From JANNRA01 sp031401035 (GTDB taxonomy: Bacteria > Desulfobacterota > Binatia > HRBIN30 > CADEER01), in contig JANNRA010000204.1 of the NCBI GenBank assembly GCA_031401035.1, positions 4,650 to 68,649 of the forward strand: a stretch of DNA of 64,000 nucleotides, written 5' to 3'. Each line of letters starts with the position of its first letter. Within the stretch, counting starts at the first letter, position 1. A model generated the notes under the pieces. It saw nothing but the letters and a program-made list of their open reading frames with translations. It made no database searches and was not told the DNA's origin. Positions 7,011 to 17,734 of the stretch are shown here, one piece after another. The position numbers were made by a program, and so were the translations under genes.

Positions 7011-10000
7011 GGCCCCGTTGCCCTAGTGTAGAATCTATTCCTGAACGCGAAGTCCTTGGCGCTTTCGAGGCCAAGAGTGATTGGAGGGTCTGGTGTCCCA
7101 GGGTAAAAATGGGAGATCTCGTGTATGAAGGTATCGAGGAAATTCTCGTATGAGCTGGCCGCGTTATAATGTGCGCTTGGGTAGAAGGACGATAGACCGA
7201 ATTCGATGGTCGGCGTAACGAATAGCGAGACGAGCGGCCTAACGCCGGGAATTCGCAAGAGCGGCCCACCAGGATATGCAAGGCCAGAAGCCTCCAAATC
7301 TGGGTTGAACCTGAATCGACCGCCGTAACTGTCAAATACGTTCAACGAGTCACCGGCTTCTCCTCCCCTCATCGTCACATCGGTTCTTGCCGCTTCCATG
7401 AACCGATCGAACTGACCTTGAAAGTCGGGGGTCTGGTCGTAGTTGCTCAGCCCCCTTGGGTCGCTGTTGGTCTTGCCTGCAGACAGAATGCTGGAGGTGT
7501 CCGCTCCTAGACCTAAGCCTTCGTACGCTCGCCCCACCGCGAAGGCGAGGGCTACAACGGAGACAACGAATCCGGCTCCGTTCTCAGACCGCACGGACTG
7601 AACCGTCCCGTAACCGGCAGCACCCACCTGAGCAGCGTTGAACGCAGTCGTGACGGCAGCGCTCTCCAGTGCCCCCACGCCGGCGCTGACCACGCCGAGG
7701 CCGACGCCAACTCCTGCGCCGATGGCACCACCGATCAGGCCGGCCTTAAGGGCTGTCCCCGCGTCTGCACCGCTCGCAGCCGCATCGACTGCCCCCGCTA
7801 CGAACCCGATCCCGAAGCCGATGAGGAGAGCGATAAGCAGGCCGCCGTCCTCGCCGTTCGGGTCGGCCGCGTTGATTGGGTTGCCTCCGACGTAGCTGTA
7901 GGGGTTGGCGAACTGCGCCTTTGGGTCGTGGGTGAGGAACGATCCGAATAGCGGGTCATAGAAGCGGGCACCGGCGTATTCCAGGCCCGACGTGACCTCG
8001 GTCTCGTAGCCGGTGAACTCCTGGCGATGGGACGGACCGACCGGCGCAACCGGGTTGCCGTCGGCCTTCAGGCGGGTGCGCGGCTTGCCGTATGGGGTGT
8101 AGCGGATGCTCTCGATGTTCAGGCCGGCGCCGTCGGTAATCACCTGCACCGAGCCGAGGTGGTCGTAGTGGTAGTGGCGCCACTCGGCGCTGCCCTGGCC
8201 GCCGGCGTGGGCCGGCGTGGGGATGAGGATGAGCGGCCACGGCAGGGTAGCGAGGAGCCAGGTGACCGACAGGCTGGCAGCAGGGGCGGCGAGGAGCCGG
8301 CGCCTGCTGCGGCGCTGCAAGCGACTCGCCGGGAGTAGGAGCAGGCCGACGGAGACCACGGCGAAACCGCCGGCGACGGCCAGACGGCCGATCGGCCCGA
8401 GCACGACGACCACGGCAGGCGCGTGCGCCGGCACACCGGCGAGGCGCACCGCGTCGCCGAACAGGCCGGCTGTCTGCGTCTCCCAGCTCACGTCGGTGCC
8501 GCGGCGCGAGGCGATGCGTTGGCCGCCGAACCAGTAGTAGCGCTGGTAGTAGGTCACCGTGCCCTCGTCCGAGGTCTCCGCCAGCGGGCCGTAATAGCGC
8601 ACGCTGGCGTTGGCGGCGCCGGTGGAGACCTGGACGGTCTTCTGGCCGCCGTAGTCGTAGACGACGCGCACGGCGCTGGTGGGCGCGCCGGCGACGGTGA
8701 TGGTCTTGACGCGATCGTCCTCGTCGTAGGTGTAAACTTGTGCGGAGTTGTCCTTGCGCTCGCGGTTGCCGTTGAGGTCGTGGGCGATCGCCTTCGCCAC
8801 GCCTGCGGTGGTCGCCGTCGTCGCCTGGTGCGGGCGGGTCGGCGTCCCGTAGGTCAGCGTCACCGCGCCGACCTGGCTGATGTTGCCAACCGGGTCGTAG
8901 CCGTACGTCTCGCTGAGGCTGGTGCCGGTCAGCGACAGGAGGCGGCCGGCGAAGTCATACGTGTAGTCGGCCTCGTTCGACAGCGGCGCGGCGGTATGGC
9001 GGTGATCGATGACGCTCTTCAGGAAGCCGCGCCGGTCGTAATCGTCGTACTCGAGGTTCAGGTACACGAGGTCGGCCTGCCGGGCGACATACCGGGTGCG
9101 CAGGGCGTGGTCCTCGGCGAACTGCGCCGAGCCCGGCGCGCCGTGATAGGATGCGGCGTCGACCACGCCGTTGCCGCGCTCCAAGCGCAGCAGGCGGCCG
9201 AAGAGGTCGTAGCCGGCGCAGTCGACGATGGTGTCAACCTCCGTGCCGCTGGTGCGCAGCAGCGACTCGGGCTGGCCGACGGCGTCGTAGATCGACTCGA
9301 CGAACTCGCCACCGGGGTAGTGCGTCTTCCAGACGCGGTCGGCGTCGTCGTACTCGTAGCTGGACGTCGCCGCAGTCGTCGCGCCGTCGTCGGTGATCTC
9401 CTTGCGTTCCTGCACCCTGCGGCCGCGCAGGTCGTAGCGATAGCTCGCCTCGCCGCTGCGGTCGCGCACCGCGGTGAGGCGGCCGACGCCGCGATTGGCC
9501 TGCCCCCCCTGCACGCTCTGGTCGTCGTACTCGTACTCGATCGCGCCGACCCCCAGGCACGTCAGCGCCTGCGGCGTGTCGTTGGCGAAGTAGAACTTCT
9601 TCGTCGGCCGGTTCAATTCGTCGTAGCAGAGCTCGATGTGCTGGCCGGCCTTCGGGTCGTTCTGGAAGGTCAGATTGCTGCCTTCGTCGTAGCCGTAGCT
9701 CCAGGTCCCGGAGTTGGGATCAACGGTGGTGAGCTTGCGGCCGAGCAGGTCGTAGGTGTGCGTGACCGTGGTCGCGGTGAGGCCCGCGACCTTGGTGGTC
9801 AGCACACGTCCAGCGCCGTCGTAGGAGGTGTCGGTGCGGGTGTAGGGCGCGGTGGCGCCGGGGGCGTCGAACACCTCGCTCAGGATCACGCGTCCGTAGG
9901 TGTCGACCGTCTGCGCGGCCTTGTGCCCCTCGCCGTCGTACGCAGTGGTCTTCTTCGGCCCGTACTCGGTGAGCAGCGTACGCCCGCTCCCCGCGGCGCC

Positions 10001-12685
10001 GTCGTCGGGCCGCGTGACGCGGTTCGGACGGCCGAGGGGATCGCGATGCGGACCGCCGGCCAATACGTACTCGCTGCGGGTGACGCCGTTGTTGCGGGTG
10101 CCGAACGGAGCGCCATAGGGATCGTACTGCGCGATCGGCTGACCGGCGGCGTTGTAGAGTGTGTCGCCGGAGATCACCGTCTGCTCGCTGGCCGCGCAGC
10201 TCGCGGCGGAGGCGACCAAGCGCGGCGTGGCGCTGTAGCGCGGCCGCGCCAGTGCGTCGAAGTACTGCGTCGTCTTCAGATAGCCGCCGGCCTGCTGCGG
10301 TTCGCGCCGCTCGACCTCGACGTACGAATAGCGATCGGCGGGGGTACCGGCGGCAAAGTGGTAGGCGTAGCGCTCCCATTTGGTCGCCGCCTCGGCGCCG
10401 TCGCAGTTTGCCGGTGCATGCGGCGGGCGGACGACGTAGCTCGGCCGGCCGGCCGGATCGTACCCGTAGCAGGTGAATTGCCCGTTCGGGTCGCGCATCG
10501 ATTTCGGTTTGCCCCAGCGATAGTCGATGGCGGTCTGCACTTCGTGCAGCTTGGCGTTTCGTTCGGTCACGGGATGCAGGCCGAGGCTGTCGTAGATCGA
10601 CCGAGTGCGGTTGCCGCGTTCGTCCCAGGTATCGGTGACGTTGCCGAACCCGTCGTACTGCATCGTCACCGCGACCCGCGTCGTCGCATTTACCGCCGAC
10701 TCGACCTTGGTCACGGCGCCCTTGTCGACGCTGCCGGTCGCCGCCATGCCGTCGTAGTAGAACCACTTTTCGACGAACTTGAGCTCGCCGCCACCGCAGG
10801 TCGAGAGGTTGGTGCCAGAGACGGTGGCGCGCGAGTACGCGACGGTGGAGGCGGGCTTGTTGTAGACCGGGATCGCGGCCCCGGACTGCGGGGAGGCGAA
10901 CGTCGTGACGGTCGCGACGCAGTCCTTGCCGTCACCGCCCGCGGTGCGGACCGCCGACACGTTGCCGTAGGTGTCAGGCGTGGACAGCTCGCGCACGACT
11001 TCATGATTGCCACCGGCGTAGTTCTCGGACTTGACGTTCTTGGTCAGGTAGACCTGCGTGCGCACCGAAGCCGGCGTCCCGATCGCGCCGCTGGACCAGA
11101 TGTTCGTGTCGGTCGCCACCAGCGGCACCGAGGGATCGTTGAGGTAGTTCCCGGCGAGTCGATCGGTGCGCAGTACCTTGCCCTTGGTTTCGCGCGTCTG
11201 CGAGAAGCGCGTCAGCGTCGTCGCATCGCTCCGCTGCCCGACGGCCGGATCGCCGCGGTGGATCTGATAGACGAAGCGAAAGCCGCGAAACTCGCGCGTG
11301 GCGACATCGAAGCGCCCGTCCTGATAGACGAACTCGGTGACCAGCTCGTTGCCGCTGCTGATGCAGGGGTTGGCGGTGGAGAAGAGATCGATCCCCGCGC
11401 CGGGCGTGCACAGGCCATCGGTGCGGCGGAACCCCTCCACTAGCCAGGTGATGCTGGGCAGATCCTCGATGCCGTCGCCGCCGGTGTTGTCGTACATCGT
11501 CGACGGCTGGTAGCGGATGGCGGTGCTGCCGTTGAGGCCGTTGCGGATGACGGTGAGCAGGTTCGGCTTGACGGCGTTCAGGTTGCGCTCGATGGTCCAC
11601 GTGCCGCCGCTGACGCTGGTGACGCGGTCGAGCATGCCGTCGCCGTCGAGGTCGACCATCTCGACGTTGTCGTAGCTGTCGCCGCTGCCTCCGGAGTAGG
11701 TGCGACGGATGGGGCCGCGGATCGCGCCCGGGCCTTCGAGCTTGAGGGCCAGGCCGTGACTCTGCAGTTCGCCGCCGCTGTTCAGGAACACCCACCAGTC
11801 GTCGGCTACGTCCACGACGACGAGATCGGGCAGCCCGTCGCCGTTGACGTCGAACAGATCCGCCATCGTCTTGCCGCCAGGGATCCAGCGGCGGATCGCG
11901 CTGTCCGCGTAGCCGTTCCATTCCGGCAGCGGGTAGGTTCGCGGCGCGAGTTCAAAGCCCTGTCCGGTGCCGCGGTAGACGTCGAGGCAGTCGTTGTAGG
12001 GCTCCAGCACGCCATCGCCATCGGGATCGGTCTGGCACTGCTTCGGCACCGTGTCGGCTCTGGTGACGAGATAGTCGAGCAGACCGTCACCGTCCATGTC
12101 CACCATCTGCTTGGTCACCGCTCCGCCGAGATCGGCGACGCCGCCCTGATCGGAAATGTACTGCGACGGCGCCTTGAAGTAGGGCAGCGGTGTCGTAGTG
12201 AATCCGGCACCAGTATTGACATACACCTGCCATGAGAATGGCGCGGTGCCCGTGCCACCCGGTGCGACGATGAGGTCCGGTCGCCCGTCGGCGTTGACGT
12301 CGACGGTGTCCTGCAACGTTCGGGTGTTGAAGTTGCCGAACATGTCGTCGGTCTTCTGGTCCCTACGGACATAGGTGTGCGGGGCCGGCCAGCTCACCGC
12401 TGCGGCGAATCCCCCAACCGGCGTGCCGGTTCCACCTGGCGCTACGCGATACCCCGGATACACGGTCCAGGGCGTACCCGTGGCAATCACGTAGTCGGGG
12501 ATGCCGTCGCCGGTGATGTCGAAGGTATCGCGCATGGTGCAGGTGTTGCCCGGCCCCGGCAGGTTGCAGTCGTTGATGGCGCGGATGAAGCGGTTCGGCG
12601 GCACCGGCGAGACGCCCCAGGTGTTGCTGTGAAAGCGGAATCCGCCCGGTGTGCCGTCCGGGTTGAGAAAGCCGGGATTCACCAC
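7007..12685 (-). CDS. RHS-repeat protein with FG-GAP segment and HEISH C-terminal domain
   Basis: Frame of 1892 codons. In order it shows FG-GAP loops (FDITGDGIPDYVIA, VDVNADGRPDLIVA, VDMDGDGLLDYLV, FDVNGDGLPDLVVV), a long run of YD/RHS repeats (YDGFGNVTDTWDERG, YDLLGRKLTTVD, YDYGG) and the RHS core end (YHYDHLGSVQVITD, GFLTHDP-like SFLTHDPKAQFANPYSYVGG, ending DPNGED). A glycine-rich hydrophobic region and a variable C-terminal domain follow. That domain carries HEISH at residues 1855-1859, the metal-binding HExxH of zincin proteases. Two hydrophobic stretches with an Arg cluster between them lie inside the core before YHYDHLG. The frame begins with GTG directly after an in-frame TAG, so this is the larger part of a split SpvB/RHS gene. 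The 3' tip is less GC-rich, typical of exchanged toxin tips. Confidence 0.85.
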   Translation of the reverse strand: MVNPGFLNPDGTPGGFRFHSNTWGVSPVPPNRFIRAINDCNLPGPGNTCTMRDTFDITGDGIPDYVIATGTPWTVYPGYRVAPGGTGTPVGGFAAAVSWPAPHTYVRRDQKTDDMFGNFNTRTLQDTVDVNADGRPDLIVAPGGTGTAPFSWQVYVNTGAGFTTTPLPYFKAPSQYISDQGGVADLGGAVTKQMVDMDGDGLLDYLVTRADTVPKQCQTDPDGDGVLEPYNDCLDVYRGTGQGFELAPRTYPLPEWNGYADSAIRRWIPGGKTMADLFDVNGDGLPDLVVVDVADDWWVFLNSGGELQSHGLALKLEGPGAIRGPIRRTYSGGSGDSYDNVEMVDLDGDGMLDRVTSVSGGTWTIERNLNAVKPNLLTVIRNGLNGSTAIRYQPSTMYDNTGGDGIEDLPSITWLVEGFRRTDGLCTPGAGIDLFSTANPCISSGNELVTEFVYQDGRFDVATREFRGFRFVYQIHRGDPAVGQRSDATTLTRFSQTRETKGKVLRTDRLAGNYLNDPSVPLVATDTNIWSSGAIGTPASVRTQVYLTKNVKSENYAGGNHEVVRELSTPDTYGNVSAVRTAGGDGKDCVATVTTFASPQSGAAIPVYNKPASTVAYSRATVSGTNLSTCGGGELKFVEKWFYYDGMAATGSVDKGAVTKVESAVNATTRVAVTMQYDGFGNVTDTWDERGNRTRSIYDSLGLHPVTERNAKLHEVQTAIDYRWGKPKSMRDPNGQFTCYGYDPAGRPSYVVRPPHAPANCDGAEAATKWERYAYHFAAGTPADRYSYVEVERREPQQAGGYLKTTQYFDALARPRYSATPRLVASAASCAASEQTVISGDTLYNAAGQPIAQYDPYGAPFGTRNNGVTRSEYVLAGGPHRDPLGRPNRVTRPDDGAAGSGRTLLTEYGPKKTTAYDGEGHKAAQTVDTYGRVILSEVFDAPGATAPYTRTDTSYDGAGRVLTTKVAGLTATTVTHTYDLLGRKLTTVDPNSGTWSYGYDEGSNLTFQNDPKAGQHIELCYDELNRPTKKFYFANDTPQALTCLGVGAIEYEYDDQSVQGGQANRGVGRLTAVRDRSGEASYRYDLRGRRVQERKEITDDGATTAATSSYEYDDADRVWKTHYPGGEFVESIYDAVGQPESLLRTSGTEVDTIVDCAGYDLFGRLLRLERGNGVVDAASYHGAPGSAQFAEDHALRTRYVARQADLVYLNLEYDDYDRRGFLKSVIDHRHTAAPLSNEADYTYDFAGRLLSLTGTSLSETYGYDPVGNISQVGAVTLTYGTPTRPHQATTATTAGVAKAIAHDLNGNRERKDNSAQVYTYDEDDRVKTITVAGAPTSAVRVVYDYGGQKTVQVSTGAANASVRYYGPLAETSDEGTVTYYQRYYWFGGQRIASRRGTDVSWETQTAGLFGDAVRLAGVPAHAPAVVVVLGPIGRLAVAGGFAVVSVGLLLLPASRLQRRSRRRLLAAPAASLSVTWLLATLPWPLILIPTPAHAGGQGSAEWRHYHYDHLGSVQVITDGAGLNIESIRYTPYGKPRTRLKADGNPVAPVGPSHRQEFTGYETEVTSGLEYAGARFYDPLFGSFLTHDPKAQFANPYSYVGGNPINAADPNGEDGGLLIALLIGFGIGFVAGAVDAAASGADAGTALKAGLIGGAIGAGVGVGLGVVSAGVGALESAAVTTAFNAAQVGAAGYGTVQSVRSENGAGFVVSVVALAFAVGRAYEGLGLGADTSSILSAGKTNSDPRGLSNYDQTPDFQGQFDRFMEAARTDVTMRGGEAGDSLNVFDSYGGRFRFNPDLEASGLAYPGGPLLRIPGVRPLVSLFVTPTIEFGLSSFYPSAHYNAASSYENFLDTFIHEISHFYPGTPDPPITLGLESAKDFAFRNRFYTRATGP

Positions 12686-13819
12686 CTACGGCGAGCCGGA
12701 ATCGATGTTGACCAGGTCGACGATGCCGTCGCCGGTCATGTCGAGCATCGTGCGCCGCATCTCCCCGTCATCGGTGGCACGCAGCGCGGTGTTATCGATG
12801 GGGCGGTCGATCGTCTGCGGCGGCCCGTGCCATCCGAGGTCGCCGTTGTAGCTGGTCGCGTAGGCGAACTGCTGCGGCCAGGGGTTGCCGGAGATGTCGA
12901 CGCGGTTGAGGCGCGACTGATAGCCCTCGTTCTCGTCATCGGCGTCGTAGGACAAAACGTACGAGCGGATCGCCGGTATCGTCCCCTGCGTGGTGGAGAT
13001 AGTGATCGCTTCCACCCGCATGGTCATCTCGGCCGGCGCACCGCTGGCGCTGGTGGTGACGATGTCGGGCCGCAACTCGTAGGTGAACGCGACGCGGTAC
13101 GGATGGGCAATAGTGGCCGTGCCGCCGTAGTCGACGTACAGCGGATAGAGGACGTTGGAGATCGCGATCCACTCGACGTCGATGCGGTTGCCGTGCGTGT
13201 CCTCGACGCGATTCAGCGCCCAGGACGTCGTGAAGCGACAGTAGCCGGAACCGTCGGTGGTCATGAACTGGGTCGTGTCGGTTCCCGTGCGCTGGTACGG
13301 TTGCGCGCCGAAGGTGTACTTCATGCCGCCGCGATCGAACACCTGCCACGAGTTCCCGGTGGGATTCTTGGTCGCCTTGAGGAAGCCCTCGTCGAAGCGC
13401 GGGCGATAGTCGTTCGAGCCCGGCGGGTCGTTGGCGAGTTCCACCGTGCCGCTCGGCAGGCTGAGGATAAACTCATTGGTGTAGTCGCCGCTGCAGCGCG
13501 GCACGCCCCATTTGGCGCTGCGCTCGATGCGGCCGATCGGCAGGTCCCAGCCGAACCCGAAGGGGCTCGGACCGGCGCTGCTCGAGTAGACCATCGCCAG
13601 CGTGGGCGTCATGCCCTTGTGGCCGGGTGGCAGGTCCAGCTCGACGCGCGTCGTCGAGGCGCCGGTGAAGAGCGTCGCCTCGGGCGCCTGCGTCAGGCCG
13701 GTGAACTGATTGGAGCCTTCGCCGGTGCGGTCGCCGAGCGCGGTCTGCGTGTCGGCGATCGTGCGATCGGTGGTGACGAGGATGGCGAGTGCGCTGAGGA
13801 CGAGGAGCCACGGGCGCAT
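12686..13819 (-). CDS. SpvB-type N-terminal part of the split RHS protein
   Basis: Product of 377 residues ending in TAG at 12688-12686; the same reading frame continues without a gap into the RHS gene. ATG at 13819 opens a signal peptide (MRPWLLVLSALAILV...) and is preferred over a frame opening at 14224. The body matches the SpvB/TcB N-terminal domain: LDLPPGHKGMTPTLAMVYSS, then GFGWDLPIGRIERS, then LPSGTVELA. The last lines begin an FG-GAP loop (DMTGDGIVDLVNID) that is completed after the stop. SpvB-FG-GAP-RHS is the usual order of insecticidal-toxin TcB-like cocoon proteins. The stop therefore probably truncates one protein of about 2270 residues, by mutation, recoding or sequence error. 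Confidence 0.8.
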   Translation of the reverse strand: MRPWLLVLSALAILVTTDRTIADTQTALGDRTGEGSNQFTGLTQAPEATLFTGASTTRVELDLPPGHKGMTPTLAMVYSSSAGPSPFGFGWDLPIGRIERSAKWGVPRCSGDYTNEFILSLPSGTVELANDPPGSNDYRPRFDEGFLKATKNPTGNSWQVFDRGGMKYTFGAQPYQRTGTDTTQFMTTDGSGYCRFTTSWALNRVEDTHGNRIDVEWIAISNVLYPLYVDYGGTATIAHPYRVAFTYELRPDIVTTSASGAPAEMTMRVEAITISTTQGTIPAIRSYVLSYDADDENEGYQSRLNRVDISGNPWPQQFAYATSYNGDLGWHGPPQTIDRPIDNTALRATDDGEMRRTMLDMTGDGIVDLVNIDSGSP

Positions 13820-13827
13820 GCGGAATC

Positions 13828-14241
13828 TCAGAAGGTCGGCCGCGAACCGGCCTGGACGCGGTCGGGATCGGGATCGCCGGAATCCATCCGGGTGGGGGCA
13901 AGTGCGTCGCTCGGGGGGTCGGGCGGCACGATCTTCCGGCGCGCGGCGCGCGCGGAGCCGACGACCTGATCGCGCTCGGCCTTGAGCGCTTCGAGATCCT
14001 GCTGGTGAGCAGGGTCGACGGGCCGCGCGGCGCGCACGCCCGGCAAGTCGCCGAGGGTGGGCCGTCCGCTCGCGTCGCGTTGCAGTTGGTCGGCCTCGAT
14101 CGCGTAGCCTTCGACCGCGGCCTGCGGCCGCGGGGCGTCGAACTGTCCGAGGGCCAGCGGGGCGCGCCAGGCCAGCGCGGCGACGGACAGAAGAAGGACT
14201 CGGCCGATCGAAACCGGTCGGCACTGATTGTACTGACTCAC
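13828..14241 (-). CDS. Small secreted protein upstream of the SpvB/RHS gene
   Basis: Product of 137 residues. GTG at 14241 has a good Shine-Dalgarno sequence (AGAGGGAG) and opens a Sec-type signal peptide (hydrophobic VLLLSVAALAW, cleavage near ALG). The mature part is polar: a low-complexity region, a short probable coiled coil (HQQDLEALKAERDQVVGSA) and a Pro/Asp-rich tail. Its stop lies eight bases before the SpvB start, so the two form one operon with the RHS part and the lipoprotein at 6441. No family recognised; it could be a periplasmic chaperone or export adaptor for the large protein, by position only. Confidence 0.6.
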   Translation of the reverse strand: MSQYNQCRPVSIGRVLLLSVAALAWRAPLALGQFDAPRPQAAVEGYAIEADQLQRDASGRPTLGDLPGVRAARPVDPAHQQDLEALKAERDQVVGSARAARRKIVPPDPPSDALAPTRMDSGDPDPDRVQAGSRPTF

Positions 14242-14314
14242 CAGGATCTCCCTCTGCTGTCTCGCGGCGGAGTGGGCGGCCAAAGTCGGTAGCGGTCGGC
14301 AGTCGTTTAGCAGC

Positions 14315-14326
14315 GGGGGGGGGGGG
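14315..14326. repeat. Run of 12 G in a divergent promoter region
   Basis: Twelve consecutive G (plus strand) lie about 75 bases upstream of the secreted protein/SpvB/RHS operon and about 160 bases upstream of lepB. Tracts of this length are prone to slipped-strand changes and can alter promoter spacing. They are also prone to sequencing error. Confidence 0.8.
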
Positions 14327-14482
14327 ATCGCAATGCTATTTTTGCGCGGCCGCGTCGCATGCATGCTGCGCAGCGAGTCGGCGGTTCGGGAGGCGCTGGC
14401 GAGGGCGGCTACCGCCGCGCCCGCCAATCCATCCCCGGGGGCGTGGCCATGCACGGGCGTCTGTGGTTAGGTCCCAGATTGC

Positions 14483-15118
14483 ATGAAGAAACCCACCCCG
14501 CCCCCACCGCTCGAGAAACCCCGCTGGCGCCAGAACGTCGAATCGATCGGCCTCGCCCTGCTCATCGCGCTGGCGGTGCGCTCCTCGGTCGTGCAGGCCT
14601 TCTGGGTGCCGTCCGGATCGATGCTTCCGACCATCCAGATCGGCGACCACATCTTCGTCAACAAGCTCGCCTACTCGGTCCGGGTGCCGCTGCTCGGCAC
14701 CGAGCTGCTGCGCGTCGGCGACCTGGAGCGCAACGAAATCGTCGTCTTCGTGTCGCCGGTCGACCCCTCGACCGACCTGATCAAGCGCGTCATCGCCATT
14801 CCCGGCGACACGGTCGAGATCCGCGACAAGAAGGTGTTCGTCAACGGCGAGCCGATCACGGACACCGACGCGCACTTCGTCGACTCGACGATCCATCCCA
14901 CCGGCGACCGCGACAACATGCAGCCGCGCACGGTGCCGGACGGGAAGTTTTTCGTCCTCGGCGACAATCGCGACCGTAGCTATGACAGTCGCTTCTGGGG
15001 CTTCGCGGACATCAGCCAGATCAAGGGCAAGGCGACCTTCGTGTATTGGTCGCGCGACACCAGCCAGGGCTGGCTGGCGATGCCGCGCGTCGAGCGCTTC
15101 GGCCATTTCATCCGGTGA
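14483..15118 (+). CDS. lepB: Signal peptidase I
   Basis: Membrane serine protease that removes signal peptides from exported proteins. One N-terminal transmembrane helix (about residues 20-39) is followed by box B WVPSGSMLPTI with the nucleophile Ser46. Box D is DLIKRVIAIPGDT with the general base Lys101, and box E is LGDNRDRSYDSRFWG (about 159-173). The length of 211 residues is usual for single-span LepB. ATG at 14483 has only a weak Shine-Dalgarno sequence. It stands alone after the divergent RHS operon and is followed by a perfect palindrome and a small basic gene. Confidence 0.96.
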   Translation: MKKPTPPPPLEKPRWRQNVESIGLALLIALAVRSSVVQAFWVPSGSMLPTIQIGDHIFVNKLAYSVRVPLLGTELLRVGDLERNEIVVFVSPVDPSTDLIKRVIAIPGDTVEIRDKKVFVNGEPITDTDAHFVDSTIHPTGDRDNMQPRTVPDGKFFVLGDNRDRSYDSRFWGFADISQIKGKATFVYWSRDTSQGWLAMPRVERFGHFIR

Positions 15119-15146
15119 CATGCCGCGGCGCCACCGCTGAATTGCG

Positions 15147-15168
15147 GCTACCAGAGGCCTCTGGTAGC
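15147..15168. promoter_or_regulatory. Perfect 22-base palindrome between lepB and a small gene
   Basis: The two 11-base halves (GCTACCAGAGG and its exact complement) are joined without a spacer, 28 bases after the lepB stop and 26 bases before the next ATG. It could be an operator for a dimeric regulator or the stem of a weak terminator; no T-run follows. Confidence 0.5.
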
Positions 15169-15194
15169 GTGCGCGCGGTTGAAAGGAGTTGTTG

Positions 15195-15374
15195 ATGGCT
15201 GGTGGAAAAACGTTCAAGCGGGATCAGAAGCGACGCAAGGAAATGGCGCGCAAGCTCAAGCAGGAAGAGAAGATCAAGGATCGCGCCGCGCGCAAGGAAC
15301 AGAAACAGTCGATCGACGACATCGACGAGACGCTCAACCCGCCCGAAGAGCCGGCCGGTCCCGACGCCGACTGA
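15195..15374 (+). CDS. Small charged protein, lysine/arginine-rich then acidic
   Basis: Product of 59 residues with a clear Shine-Dalgarno (AAAGGAG, seven bases before ATG). The first two thirds are a predicted amphipathic, strongly basic helix (KRDQKRRKEMARKLKQEEK); the end is acidic and proline-rich (DDIDETLNPPEEP). Such short KRQKE-type proteins are common conserved hypotheticals in proteobacteria and may bind nucleic acid or ribosomes, but no function is established. It is convergent with pcrA, whose stop is six bases away. Confidence 0.7.
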   Translation: MAGGKTFKRDQKRRKEMARKLKQEEKIKDRAARKEQKQSIDDIDETLNPPEEPAGPDAD

Positions 15375-15380
15375 ACGCCG

Positions 15381-17591
<2,211 letters not shown>

Positions 17592-17639
17592 CGCCACCAC
17601 CCCGCTGTTGTCGTGTGCCGCGCTCGCTAGCACGAGCAC

Positions 17640-17698
17640 GGAGGGCGCGGCTACTACCGCGCCGCGGCGGATGCGACGCGGCGGCAGCTGCGCCCTCC
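17640..17698. repeat. 59-base REP-like imperfect palindrome, copy 1
   Basis: The arms GGAGGGCGCGGCT... and ...AGCTGCGCCCTCC are imperfect reverse complements. The element has the same length as, and about 48 of 59 bases in common with, the copy at 27074-27132. It lies between the divergent pcrA and moaB starts. Confidence 0.7.
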
Positions 17699-17734
17699 AT
17701 TGCCCCTCGGGCGGGGCTCCGGTAGGGCGAGGAC

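Noticed and set aside
8423..11443. A 1006-codon plus-strand open frame opposite the RHS repeats
   Set aside because: It mirrors the periodic YD repeats and has no Shine-Dalgarno sequence or recognisable motif.
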